The notes below the pieces were generated by a model that saw nothing but the letters and a program-made list of their open reading frames with translations, ran no database searches and was not told the origin of the DNA. Shown one piece after another: positions 36,301 through 46,400 of a stretch of DNA of 64,000 nucleotides. Source of the DNA: Acestrorhynchus altus (lineage: Eukaryota > Chordata > Actinopteri > Characiformes > Acestrorhynchidae). Position numbers and translations under genes: made by a program. The number at the start of each line of letters is the position of its first letter. The stretch's first letter is position 1. The stretch lies in contig CM067521.1 of NCBI GenBank assembly GCA_034509495.1, forward strand, positions 3,610,064-3,674,063, read 5' to 3'.

Positions 36301-37550
36301 TTCTAATATGTGATTTTATTGCAGCTCAATAAAATCTTATTTGTACGGTTTTATTTTCTTGTCATCATTAAAGACCAAATTTAACTTTAATAATTTTGCA
36401 CATGAGCGTCTGAAATAAATCAAATAATAAATTATAATATATACAGAAACTGTGAGCTACAGTTAAGCTCTTGTAAGACCCCCACCCCGAGTCTTACCTG
36501 AGCACACAGATCGGATGACATTATCTCCACTCTGAACGAACGACACCAGAGCCATCATGACGCCCATGGTGGAGGACAGAGCTTCCTCGCTGCCATAGCG
36601 CGAGTAGATTGGTTTCCCAGCTTCACTGAGCACAAACACATGTTTACGATGCTGCCGCCACGTTTCTGCGGTTACGTCTTCATCTCGATGGGATGAAGCC
36701 CCCACAACCGAACCTGTTTCAGAGAGAGGAGAGGAGGTGCCCTTTAACCCCACCCCTTGCTCCTCCAACTTCCCGCGAGCCAACACAGCCACCATAAACT
36801 CCCCCGAGTCATCAGTTACAGCAGAGTCTGGGTCCGACACTCTCCCAGAGTCCTGCTCCGACCCTCCCCCAGAGTCCTGCTCCGGCACTCCCCCAGAGTC
36901 CTGCTCCGGCACTCCCCCAGTGACATGCTCCGGCACTCCCCCAGTGACATGTTCCGGCACTCCCCCAGTGACATGTTCCGGCACTCCCTCAGTGACATGT
37001 TCCGGCACTCCCTCAGAGTGCTGTTCCGGCACTCCCCCAGAATCCTCTTCCGGCACTCCCCCAGAGTCCTCTTCCGGCACTCCCCCAGAGTCCTCTTCCG
37101 GCACTCCCCCGTGGTCCAACTCCGACATGCCAGCACTGACAGGTCTGTCCAAATCTGTGTCCTCTTTTTTTTGGACACCCAGTGGAAGTTGTGTGATGTC
37201 TCCTGTGGTCGTGTCCTCTGTGCGCTCCTCCAGATTTATGGTGGGACTGTCCTCCCCCCTGCTGGGACAAACATCCTCTACATTATGGTCTGACTGGTTT
37301 TGTGGGAAATCTCTGGAGACCTGCATTCCTGTTACAACACAAACAGCATCATTCAGTCATTTCTGTTGTCTCTCATTTTACACAGATCAAAACTGCACAG
37401 TTCCCAGTCTCACAACATCCTCAAAGCATTCTCACTGCATTCTCATAGCATTCCCACAGGAAGCACAGTGTTATTTTAATGGACAGTTCTAGACAGTTCA
37501 AGCTAAAGCAGGGATGTGTTACCGGTCTGAGGCTCCGTTTTATCGCCCAT
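29090..37550 (-). CDS. mon1b: MON1B-like subunit of the Mon1-Ccz1 Rab7 exchange factor, five coding exons
   Basis: Exons in gene order: 37550-37523, 37328-36498, 33260-32468, 30561-30414, 29314-29090. Splice phases agree and give 2025 nt, 674 residues plus stop. The start ATG at 37550 (MGDKTEPQT) is followed by a GTAACA donor. Mon1 pairs with Ccz1 on late endosomes and activates Rab7 through its longin-type domains. The first longin-like region starts near residue 237 (RKHVFVLSEAGKPIYSRYG). Conserved blocks follow: ARIFEHKKNYDLRRLL, DPADLHLLLNLIGA, IWTPICLPSFNPD and DVPDNHRQLTQFTSPE. The tail LLRWVKKEEDRLFIRYPPKY is diagnostic for MON1B over MON1A. The family is usually about 550 residues; most of the excess is a 12 x 8-residue repeat at 83-178 (GGVPEEDS type). 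The a/b fish paralogue is not resolved. Confidence 0.95.
29580..30060 (-). mobile_element. Tc1-like fossil in mon1b intron 4
   Basis: Text such as 'tttagattcatctgtgcaca' and 'cttccacaatcaagagcaaa' resembles degraded Tc1 transposase read from the minus strand. All frames are broken. It lies between the last two coding exons. A (CA)n microsatellite follows at 30288-30326. Confidence 0.45.
30870..31430 (+). mobile_element. Tc1-like transposase fossil in mon1b intron 3
   Basis: The plus strand reads a broken frame around 31150-31300 with residues like NTSPTLKMWVDQPCFGVVIVG. This aligns with the HTSPTVKHGGGSIMVWGCF region of Tc1 transposases. The strand is opposite to mon1b. Stops and gaps are frequent. 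Confidence 0.55.
31770..32390 (-). mobile_element. Tc1-like transposase fossil in mon1b intron 3
   Basis: The minus strand encodes GRRALVKEGNKNPVVTL and TELQRCSVERGEPSRR, the helix-turn-helix region of a fish Tc1 family whose fuller copy lies at 51020-52060. The left end 'acagtgcatatagaaaggga' matches the element terminus. The catalytic half is missing. The far right (32160-32390) carries other repeat sequence fused to it. Confidence 0.75.
33380..34271. mobile_element. 892-bp non-autonomous hAT-like element with 8-bp duplication
   Basis: The left end starts 'cagcggtgtccaac'. The right end is its inverted partner ('gtttgacacccctg'), the CAGGGGTGTCAAAC terminus of fish hAT elements. The flanks are ctgcaggc (33372-33379) and ctgtaggc (34272-34279), an 8-bp duplication with one mismatch. 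The interior shares blocks with 60-770, 6640-7560 and 47068-47200. It sits in mon1b intron 2 and has no transposase. Confidence 0.8.
34571..34627 (+). repeat. (AAGAG)n microsatellite
   Basis: About eleven perfect AAGAG units, a purine-only run, in mon1b intron 2. Confidence 0.9.
34630..35870 (-). mobile_element. Unclassified degenerate DNA transposon-like sequence
   Basis: Starts with 'ccaaattattatgcaaactg' after a poly-T run. A broken minus-strand frame (35179-34853) and dispersed style suggest a transposon relic. I do not recognise a diagnostic transposase motif, so class is open. It lies in mon1b intron 2, which shows no coding exon here. Confidence 0.4.
35930..36205 (+). mobile_element. 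L2-type LINE 3' end in mon1b intron 2
   Basis: The best copy of this tail in the window. It runs from 'agtttgaccagaggaggatg' through 'caaggtttcttcctccagct' and 'tttttccttgccactgtcgc', then TTTA repeats, 'gaagctgctctgtgacaact' and a (TGATT)n-like end. It matches 8505-8722 block for block. Confidence 0.8.
36823..37110 (-). repeat. mon1b: Coding 24-bp minisatellite, 12 units, in mon1b exon 2
   Basis: Twelve in-frame 24-bp units encode octapeptides: GGVPEEDS three times, GGVPEQHS, EGVPEHVT twice, GGVPEHVT twice, GGVPEQDS twice, then GGGSEQDS and GRVSDPDS. The units are acidic and proline/glycine-rich and lie in the poorly conserved N-terminal tail before the longin domains. Because 24 is a multiple of three, the opposite strand stays open too. 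Unit variants are grouped (EEDS block, HVT block, QDS block), a sign of growth by local duplication. Confidence 0.92.
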
Positions 37551-37859
37551 CCTCTCCGTCCTGAAGCTTCCTGATCAACATAACAGAAGAGTGAAAAGAA
37601 ATTTGGATTAAAGGCGGATTTCTGTTTATAAAGTCTGACTTTAAACCCATCAGCTGTGTGCGGGTTACTGACCCAAACTTCACTGAACTCACACACAAAC
37701 CCGCAGTTCGTCCATTACAGCCTAAACCAGAACCTGAACCAGAATCTGAACCTCAGCGCCCCGGTCCGGAAAACCACCACATCCGGGAGACGAATTACAA
37801 AATAAAAGTCCTTTTCATTCACACCAACGTCACATCCTGCACCCGGCACTCAGACCACC

Positions 37860-38770
37860 TTAAATCCAATTTAATCTAACCACCTTAAATCTAATCTATA
37901 CCACCGTAACACTAATCTAATCTACACCACTTTAAATATAATCTACACCACCTGAAATATAATTACACCACCTTAAATATAATTTACACCACTTTAACCC
38001 TAATGTAATCTACACCACCTTAAATATAATCTACACCACCGTAACCCTAATCTAATCTACACCACTTTAAATATAATCTACACCACCTTAAATATAATTA
38101 CACCACCTTAAATATAATCTACACCACCGTAACCCTAATCTAATCTACACCACATTAAATCTAATCTACACCACTTTAAATATAATATACACTACCTTAA
38201 ATCTAATCTACACCACCTTAAATCTGATTTCATCTACACCATTTTAAATATAATATCCACCAATTTAAATCTAATCTACACCACCTTAAATCTACACCCC
38301 TTAAATATAATTTAATATATACCACCTTAAATATAATCCAATCCGTACCACCTTTACCCTAATCTAATCTACACCACCTTAAATATAATCTAATCTACAC
38401 CACCTTTACCCTAATCGAATCTACACCACCTTAAATATAATCTACAACACTTTAACTCTAATCTAATTGACACCTCCTTAACCCTAATTTAAACTACACC
38501 ACCTTAAATCTACTCTACATTGCCTTAAATCTAATCGCGTCTAATCTACACCACTTTAAATCTAATCTAGTCTAATCTACACCACATTTACCCTAATTTA
38601 ATCTACACCACTCTAATTTAAATTAGATCACCTTAACCCTAATTTAATCTATACCACCTTAACCCTAATTTACATCACCTTTACCCTAATCTACACCACT
38701 TTTACCCTAATCTAGTGTACACCACCCAGCACTCAGATCACCTTTAATGTAATCTACACCACCTTTACTC
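37860..38770. repeat. Degenerate 20-26 bp minisatellite upstream of mon1b
   Basis: About 900 bp built of units like 'ctacaccaccttaaatataat' shortened or lengthened by a few bases, with variants carrying 'aaccctaatctaa'. The array begins about 310 bp upstream of the mon1b start codon. It may lie near or in the promoter region, since no CpG island is seen there. Confidence 0.88.
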
Positions 38771-38779
38771 TGTATGTTA

Positions 38780-40200
38780 CTCCAAACTTGAGCTATGAAG
38801 TGTAGAATACTGGCATGTAATTGCCTGCAAAATGCAGATCTCAGGTTGTAAGAGTTAAAGCAGAATTATCCAAGAATTGGTATTTCTTGATCCTTCTTTT
38901 CTTGCTTCTTGCTCCTGAATGAAACCCAACACACTTCCAGATTATACACACCAACTACCAGCGTTCCAAACATCAAACCCTCGTGGCAGTTTCTCATGAA
39001 CTGCGTCATTACACACATAAAGCCAAGAACCAGAAAATTATGTGGATAAAGACGTGCTGGATAAGAAAGGGTTAACAGGGTTCTACATACTGGAGCGCGA
39101 GCCTGAGTACACTGATAAACCCCACAATTCAGAAGCATTAACATGTTACTCTCCTCATATAGCTGTGCATTTTAAAGCTGTTTATCTGAACAGTGAGCAT
39201 TACAGCTGTCCAAATCCCCACACGACAATACAGCAAATAAATTAATTACTGGACAAAAAGTAAATTACTCTCTCTCTCTCTTTGTGTGTGTGTGCATGAG
39301 TGTATGAGTTCACCTCAGGCTCATGATACAGTATGTTTAAGTACTGTTGACCAAAAGGTTTGGTTCAACTTGGCCCTGATGGTCCTTCAGGTCGTAAATA
39401 TTAAACATGCTTCATATTTACAATTCTTGATCAGGTCGGCTTGACCTGGGAAGATCAGTTTCGCCTTGAATTCGGGAGACCTTTTGTGATTGTTGGAAAG
39501 ACTCTTAAAATCAGCCCAGTTATCCTGTAGTGTAAGCCAGGCATTTCACAGTTCTTCCCAGTGGTGTCCCGCCCACTTCAGCGTAGTAACATTAAAAGTA
39601 ACATGATGCATAATGTTGCTCTAAGCCAGTGGATCTCAACCCTGGTCCTGGAGGCCGAGTTGCATGGGGTGAGTTAAAGCAGGCAATCCAGGACCAGAAA
39701 CACTGCTCTATGGTGTGCTTTAAAGTATCTCAACATACATTTCTTCATATGATGTGTGTCTAAGAGTCTGTTTTAATTTACTTTTCATACATGGCACTCA
39801 TTTGTATATACCTGGCAAATAAACTGATTCAGATCCTGAAAGAGGCTTTAAAAATCCATTTAATTAAATATGTGGTCTAATATTATAATATGAGGATCCA
39901 TTTTTCTTTTCATAATTATTTTTTTGGATCAGTTACTGAGGTTTATCAACAGCATTTCACATAGCTATTAAAAATAGTGTTCTGCAAACAAGCACAGGCA
40001 TCAGTTAATTCTCCATGCTACAAATTAATATTAGTTGTGGAGAAATTTGACCAATTTAAAGCTTTAACTGGGCACAGCAAAATAAAAAAAACTATTCCAA
40101 TGAATTCTAGAAATGCTAGAGAATTAATAATACTAATAATTTTAAAAAAAACAATAAATAAAAAACCATTACAAGGTTGAGTAAAACAAGCTGTTTTACA
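38780..40200. other. Intergenic stretch with one small MITE
   Basis: Between the minisatellite and the otud5 3' end no gene is visible. A short element at 39627-39705 has inverted ends 'cagtggatctcaaccctggt' / 'gaccagaaacactg' like the MITE at 14439-14580. A (TC)n(TG)n run lies near 39268-39292. Confidence 0.6.
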
Positions 40201-40203
40201 ATG

Positions 40204-40209
40204 TTTATT
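40204..40209 (-). promoter_or_regulatory. otud5: Candidate poly(A) signal of otud5
   Basis: AATAAA on the minus strand about 200 bp past the otud5 stop codon. It is the nearest canonical hexamer downstream and a plausible 3' end. Confidence 0.55.
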
Positions 40210-40410
40210 TCAACATGCACCTAACTAGGCTCATGGAGTCTTATAATATGAGGCAAAGGGAGCAGGAAAAAAATAGGAAAGATCAGGATATAATGGTGGG
40301 AATGAGAGGGTTTAAAAGAGAGAAGGAATATATACTGTCTGCCGGATTGAGAAAAGTTTTTCAGAAACAGGTTTCTTCCACATTTATTTCTTCCATTTCA
40401 GTCCTCTGCA

Positions 40411-43400
40411 TCAACTACTGTCTGGAGAGGCTTCTCTGTGCATTGTGCTTTTCTTCATACTGTCGAGGTATTCTTGTTGTGAAACAGCCAGAACAGATGC
40501 CAAGATTTCATCATCTTCCCAGTCCGTTAGACCTACAAGTACATAACAGACAGAAACAGAGAAGGTTAACCTTTAAAACTTAGTTTTGCAGGACGAGCGG
40601 CTGAAAGCTCTGAACCCCATGGTACTCAGACCAGCAGAAGGGACAGAGAGACGGATGGAAGAGGAGGATCTGAGCGAGCAGAAGGAGGGTGCGATACTGA
40701 GGAGATTTGACAGATATAAGGGGGCGAGATTATGAATGGCCTTGAATGTATAGAGAAGTATTTTTAGATCATAGAATGCAAACTGTGGCTCACTGGTTCT
40801 AAGAGTTAAGAATATCACACAAAATACAAATGTTTTGTTTTCTGAAAATGAAAAAAAAAAAGACTGCAATTTTCAGATACGTAATGTTTGTGTGCATTCA
40901 TAAAACAGAGGGATTTTAGAAATTAGAAATTTTAGAAACTTTTTAAGAACACACAGAAACATGATATTTTTAGGTCATTGACACTTTATATTACAACATG
41001 TCGTTCTTGCCACAAGCAATTGTGTGGTATTTCAGTTTTTTTTGCCCATATTTAATCCATGTTCTGTTAGTATTGCTTCAATGCTGGCTTTCAGACTAAA
41101 TGTCATGTGTACTGCCTTACCGAAGGCAGTAGGTGACATTTCCTGCATTATAGTTTGATATCCAAGGCTTGGGTAGAGAGATACAAGAGAGGATTGAGGG
41201 GAGCGATCCTGTGCAATACACATCTGCCTGCTAGGACCTGAGAGAGAGAAAATGGGAAGATATTGACTCCAAGTAAATGAATAATTTTAAATGGACATTT
41301 CAGACAAAAATCTAATTCACACTTTCCAAATTTATCCCAAACACGGTCGATCAGATGAGACGAGCTGAGATCAGCTGGCACCAATGAGCATCATGTGAAC
41401 TGCACAATGCAGAAAAATCTACAGTGCATCAGGAAAGTATTTGTTACATCCAAAAGGGATTAAATAAGTGTCTTTCCAAATCATGACCAAACAAGTTTAA
41501 CACAGGTGTCCAATCAAGCTGTAGAAACATCTGAAGGACAAAGGCTGTGAATACTTCTGTACGTAATATTTTTGTGTTTTATTTTTAATGAATTTGCAGA
41601 GATTTCAAAATACGTCTCACTGTCGTCGTGGGGTTCTGTGTGTAGAATTCTGAGGGGGAAAATGAATTCATTTTGAAATAAGGCTGTAACATAACAAAAA
41701 GTGCAAAAAGTGAAGTGCTGTGAATACTTTCACTTTTCATGGAAAACTGGTACAAACACAAACCTGGAGCACATGGCGATGGGGGTTTGGGTAACACAAG
41801 CGTGGCTCCTACAGGAGAGGGGGATTTGGCTGGATTTTCAGGCAGTGCTGGGCCAGGGTGTTCTGGAGAGGAGGCAGAATTTCGCTGGCGTGGAGAGCGA
41901 CTCCAATCCTCCAAACAGCTGGATGTAGCAGCAGTAGCTGAGCTGCAGGTTGCACTGGCTTTCCGTGGCTTAAATAAAAAAGGACAGAGACTCCTGAGTA
42001 TGGGATTTCAGATCAGTTGAACTAAATCCATAATAAAAGTTTATTTGTTCTGGTACTCAAAACCTCATATATTACTAACAAGTCTTTAGCATTAATTGGG
42101 TCATTCAATCTCACAGCCAGTATCTCACCAGGACGCATGGATGCTGGAAAGTTTCCTTCAAACAGGATTCCGCTGCCTTTCACTACTGAAAATCATTCCT
42201 TTTAAAGCAGGTACAAATGCTATATCATTTAATTCAATAAAAAATAAAAATTACTCATTACCACAAACTAGCAGTGCTGCAATTTGTCAACATAATCGAT
42301 GATGTCAATGCAGAAAATACTATTTTATTTACTAATAAGTCAATGAATCTTTACTTTTTTTATGAATTTACATTTTAATTTTTAAATCACTTCAATTCAA
42401 AATGTTTTCCTTTAAAACAGTATGTAATTGCTGTGCGCAAGAGATTGGACATTTCTGGCTTCTGTGATCCGTTGGCTCCATTCAGAGCTAACATTAAGAG
42501 TCAAACATTAAGTTTCTAAAGGTTCCAAACACCCAAGGGGTGGAGACTTTAGGATTACTTGAAATTAGCAAAGACATAAGGGTGGTGTTAATATTGTGCA
42601 TGGTTTGGAGGGCAGACCACAGCAGCAGTGTAATATAGCAGAAACTAACCAGTTCACTGATTCTGTGGATTAGCTTGTTAAGCAACTAAAACATTGATAA
42701 TTGTCATTTTGGACACCAGAACAACAGCAGCAGTTAATCGGACCACCTTTCACCAAAATAAAGTTACTAATGTTAGCTAGTGTTATGCTTCCTAATTTTA
42801 CAGCTTTGGTTGTGGTCACCAACAGACCAGGGGAGTAAATCCCAGGTCCCCACTGACATGGATGAGTTAAACCACCTACAGCTAAACTACAATTACCATA
42901 ATGTAATGGAGTTGTGTAAATGGAATCCAGGTCTTTAGGCTTGATGCGACATTACCATAGCAACATTTTTTATTTCTGCTGTGATTTTAAGATCGTGCCT
43001 TGTGTGGGGAACATCGTAAATTCCACAGATCGGCTTTTAATAACTGAGATCAGTTTACTTCTAAATAGAAACTGGCATTTCTTCTGTGGTTGAACTACTG
43101 ACTGTAAAAATTGGAAGCCAATTGTCCATCCCTGTAAGGACTCTACATCTCATATGATGCTCCCAGCACTAGGATGTCTTTACAGACAAGCACATGCTTC
43201 CTCTTGATACATGTGAAGCCAACAACTCTGAAGAAAGCACCAAGTCCCCGGCTCTGATACAGACTGGTGTGATTTGAAAAGACCATTCAGACTCCAGTGT
43301 TGCTGACTGCAAAGGATGACATGGGATCTGAACATGCGATCCCTGAATCATAGTTCCAGCTCATTAGACCATTGAGGCTTTCGGAGCCCCTAAGCATTTG

Positions 43401-46400
43401 GGTGCTGGTCAAATAATGTTCTACTGGCAGGTTGCGCACGGGACATTAAACTACGTTTTTGTCTTTTACTTAAATTCAATCAAACTAAAAAATGGCAGGA
43501 CAACGACCCTGTTGTTCTAGCAGCCATAGGAATGTCCATCCATCTACTAATCCACTGCTTCCTGCTTTGGGTTGGTTTCGGAAAACATAAATCCTGAGCA
43601 ATATTTTCATTTTAATGGAAAATATCCATGAAGAATATAATGAAGTCCAGAACTAGGCTTAATTCCTGTTTGGCAAAGGATAGGATAGAACTTTATTGAT
43701 CCCTTGGGAGGGTTCCCTCAGGGAAATTAAGGTTCCAGCCACAACATAAGTACAGTACAGAAAGATAGAAAGAGATAATTTACTAAAGAAACACTATATA
43801 AATATAAAGAATATATAATATAGAGACTATATTACAATATACAATATATATAAATAGTGCCTGAGAAATAGTAGAAAAAGAGAGAAAGAGTCCAGTAGAA
43901 CGGGGTATTGCACATTATTATTGTTATTGCACTTGAAACTGTGTATTGCATTGTTATTATGTTACAACAGATCAATGTGTAGTTTAATATACAGTAACAC
44001 ACAGTAGCAGAAGTGTTCAAACCTGTCTGCCTTTCTCTTGGTCCTGAAGCCACTGTAAGTAAGATTCCCGTGCCACCTGCTCCTCGATGGCCTCGTTAGT
44101 GGCCTCCCAGTCAGTGGCCCTCTTTTTGTCCTCCAACATCTGCTGCTCAATCCAGGACTCTTCTGAGGTTTTAATGGCATTCTTCATTAGGGACTGGTCA
44201 GCATACTACCCAAAGAAAGAGAACATTGGAGCCAAGACTAAACACTGTTCACTCAAACTTTAAGGGTTAATGTTGCAGACCCAGACTAGGACTGAATTAA
44301 CAGATCATTATTCAGATCATGAATGGGACTGCAATTTAGTCCAAGAGATTAACTACGTGAACAACGTGAAGGAGGTAAACTACAGTAGTGTGCAAAAGTT
44401 TGGGCACCCAAATGGTCAAAACGACAGCGAAGCAAGCTGAAGATGAAATTCTCCAAAAGGCATAAAATGAAAAGATACACATTCCCCCTTTGTATTTTAA
44501 GCAGAAAGATTTTTTTGAGTTTGGAAGAATCCTGGTTTGTCTTGCAAGCACTGCTCTTTTGAGGTCTATCCACCGATTTCCAATGAAGTTCAGATCAGAG
44601 GACTGTGAGGTCCATGGCAAAACCTTCAGCTTGAGGCTTTTGATGACTCTGGTGTCTATTTGAGGTGTGTTTAAGGTCATAATTCACTTGTAGAAGTCAG
44701 CCTCTTTTCAGCTTCAGTTACAGATGGTGTTTCTGTTTCATTCCAGAATTTGCTGGAATTCCATTGAATCCATTCTTCCCTCTACCCATGAAAATGTTCC
44801 CCGTATCACTGGCTGCAATACAACCCAGAAAACACAACTGATTTACTCCCATGCTTAACATAACAAACATACCTTTGCTCATTGTAACCTCACAGGTCCA
44901 TACGACCTGTTTCCGAAATCAGGCCCGTTTATAACAAACTTATGATGATGAATTTTGTGGTGAGGATGCAGGAGACGTTTTCTTCTGATTACTCTTCCAT
45001 GAAGGCCATATTTGTACCAGTGTAGCTCAACAGTAGGACAATGTACCACAACTCCAGAGTTTCTTCCTGATGGTCGTTTGCAACCAAGCAGATGTTCTGA
45101 TTTTTCTCAGAAAATGTTCTTGAACTTGTAGACTTTATCTTGACCTCCACGGCTCCTGTTAACTACCATTTCTTAAATACATTTGAACTGAGGAAACAGC
45201 AACCCGAAGACACTGTGCTCTCTTCTTATAGCCTTCTGCTTTATGGACCTCAAACATTTTCATTTTCAGAGTGGTAGGCAGCTGCTTAGAAGAGCCCATG
45301 GCTGCTGCTTTGCATCACCTGGCCTTTTCAAATGATGATTGTGAACAAGCCATAATCCTAACAGGCTAATTAAGGTCTGAGACCTCAACATCATCAGGGT
45401 GCTCAAATCCCATGGAGTTCCCATACTTTTTTAAGGTACTCCTTGCCTTTTTTCTCCCACTTTAAAATTGTACAATCAAACGAAAACAATGGTATTGCTA
45501 GTAACTGGAATTGCTGAAAATTTTGAAGTGTGTTTCATTTTTAACTTAATCACTTTTGGAGATCAGGGGTGCCTAAATATTTGCATTCCACTGTACAAAG
45601 TAAACTACAAAAGTGTGCAAGAGATCAATTACAGACTGACACCAGACACCATAAACTTTAATCTTAGAAAAAAAACAAAAAAAAAAACACGTTACTTTAC
45701 TTAAACTTTGAGATGAAAAATAAAAATCAGAAATAAAAACAAACCAGCAAATCTTCAACTTCAACATAATTATATGAGCCAAAACGATCAGTTAATGCTC
45801 ACTTCAGTCAAGCCCAATTAAATTAAACCTACTCCACTTCCTGTACCTCAGTAAAATCCTCTGTAATTGAAAACACTCACCCCTGGTTTGAAGGAAGGAA
45901 GTCCCAACCCTACTCCGATAGTGGCTTTATTGGGGTTTACCACTGAGTTATAATGAATATTCCGATGGTAACTGACTCTTATAGGCTCATCGTTGTTCTG
46001 ATGGATGCTGTGGAACGTGTTGATTGGCTCTAGAAATGAAACTGAAATCAGCAAGTCTGATAATAAAGCACACTATTAAAGCCTGGACTCCAGCAGATGA
46101 TTGGGGAGGAGTACCTATGCCATACTGGTAAACCTCCACTGGCCTGTTGTACATCTCTGCCATGGCCTGCATCTCAATGTGGTTTCCATGACAATTACTC
46201 TTCCTCTTGCGGTTGATGTATGTGGTGAAGTCCTCTGTGACATAATTTGAGAAGTAATCTGCATTTTTGACCTGAAAGCAGGATACAGGAGCCACATTAA
46301 CAAAGGAAACGGTAAAAGTGGAGGGCAAAATCCAAAAGACATGGTATCATCATACTTTAAGACACATGTGAATACACAATATTAAAGATCATTTTTAGGC

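Noticed and set aside
36737..37492. 251-codon open frame on the plus strand
   Set aside because: It is antisense to mon1b exon 2 and stays open because the 24-bp minisatellite has no stop on either strand. The mon1b frame has matching splice sites and conserved domains.
37860..38770. Interstitial telomere repeat
   Set aside because: CCCTAA words occur in some units, but the array is built of CTACACCACCTTAAATATAAT-type units, not of TTAGGG repeats.
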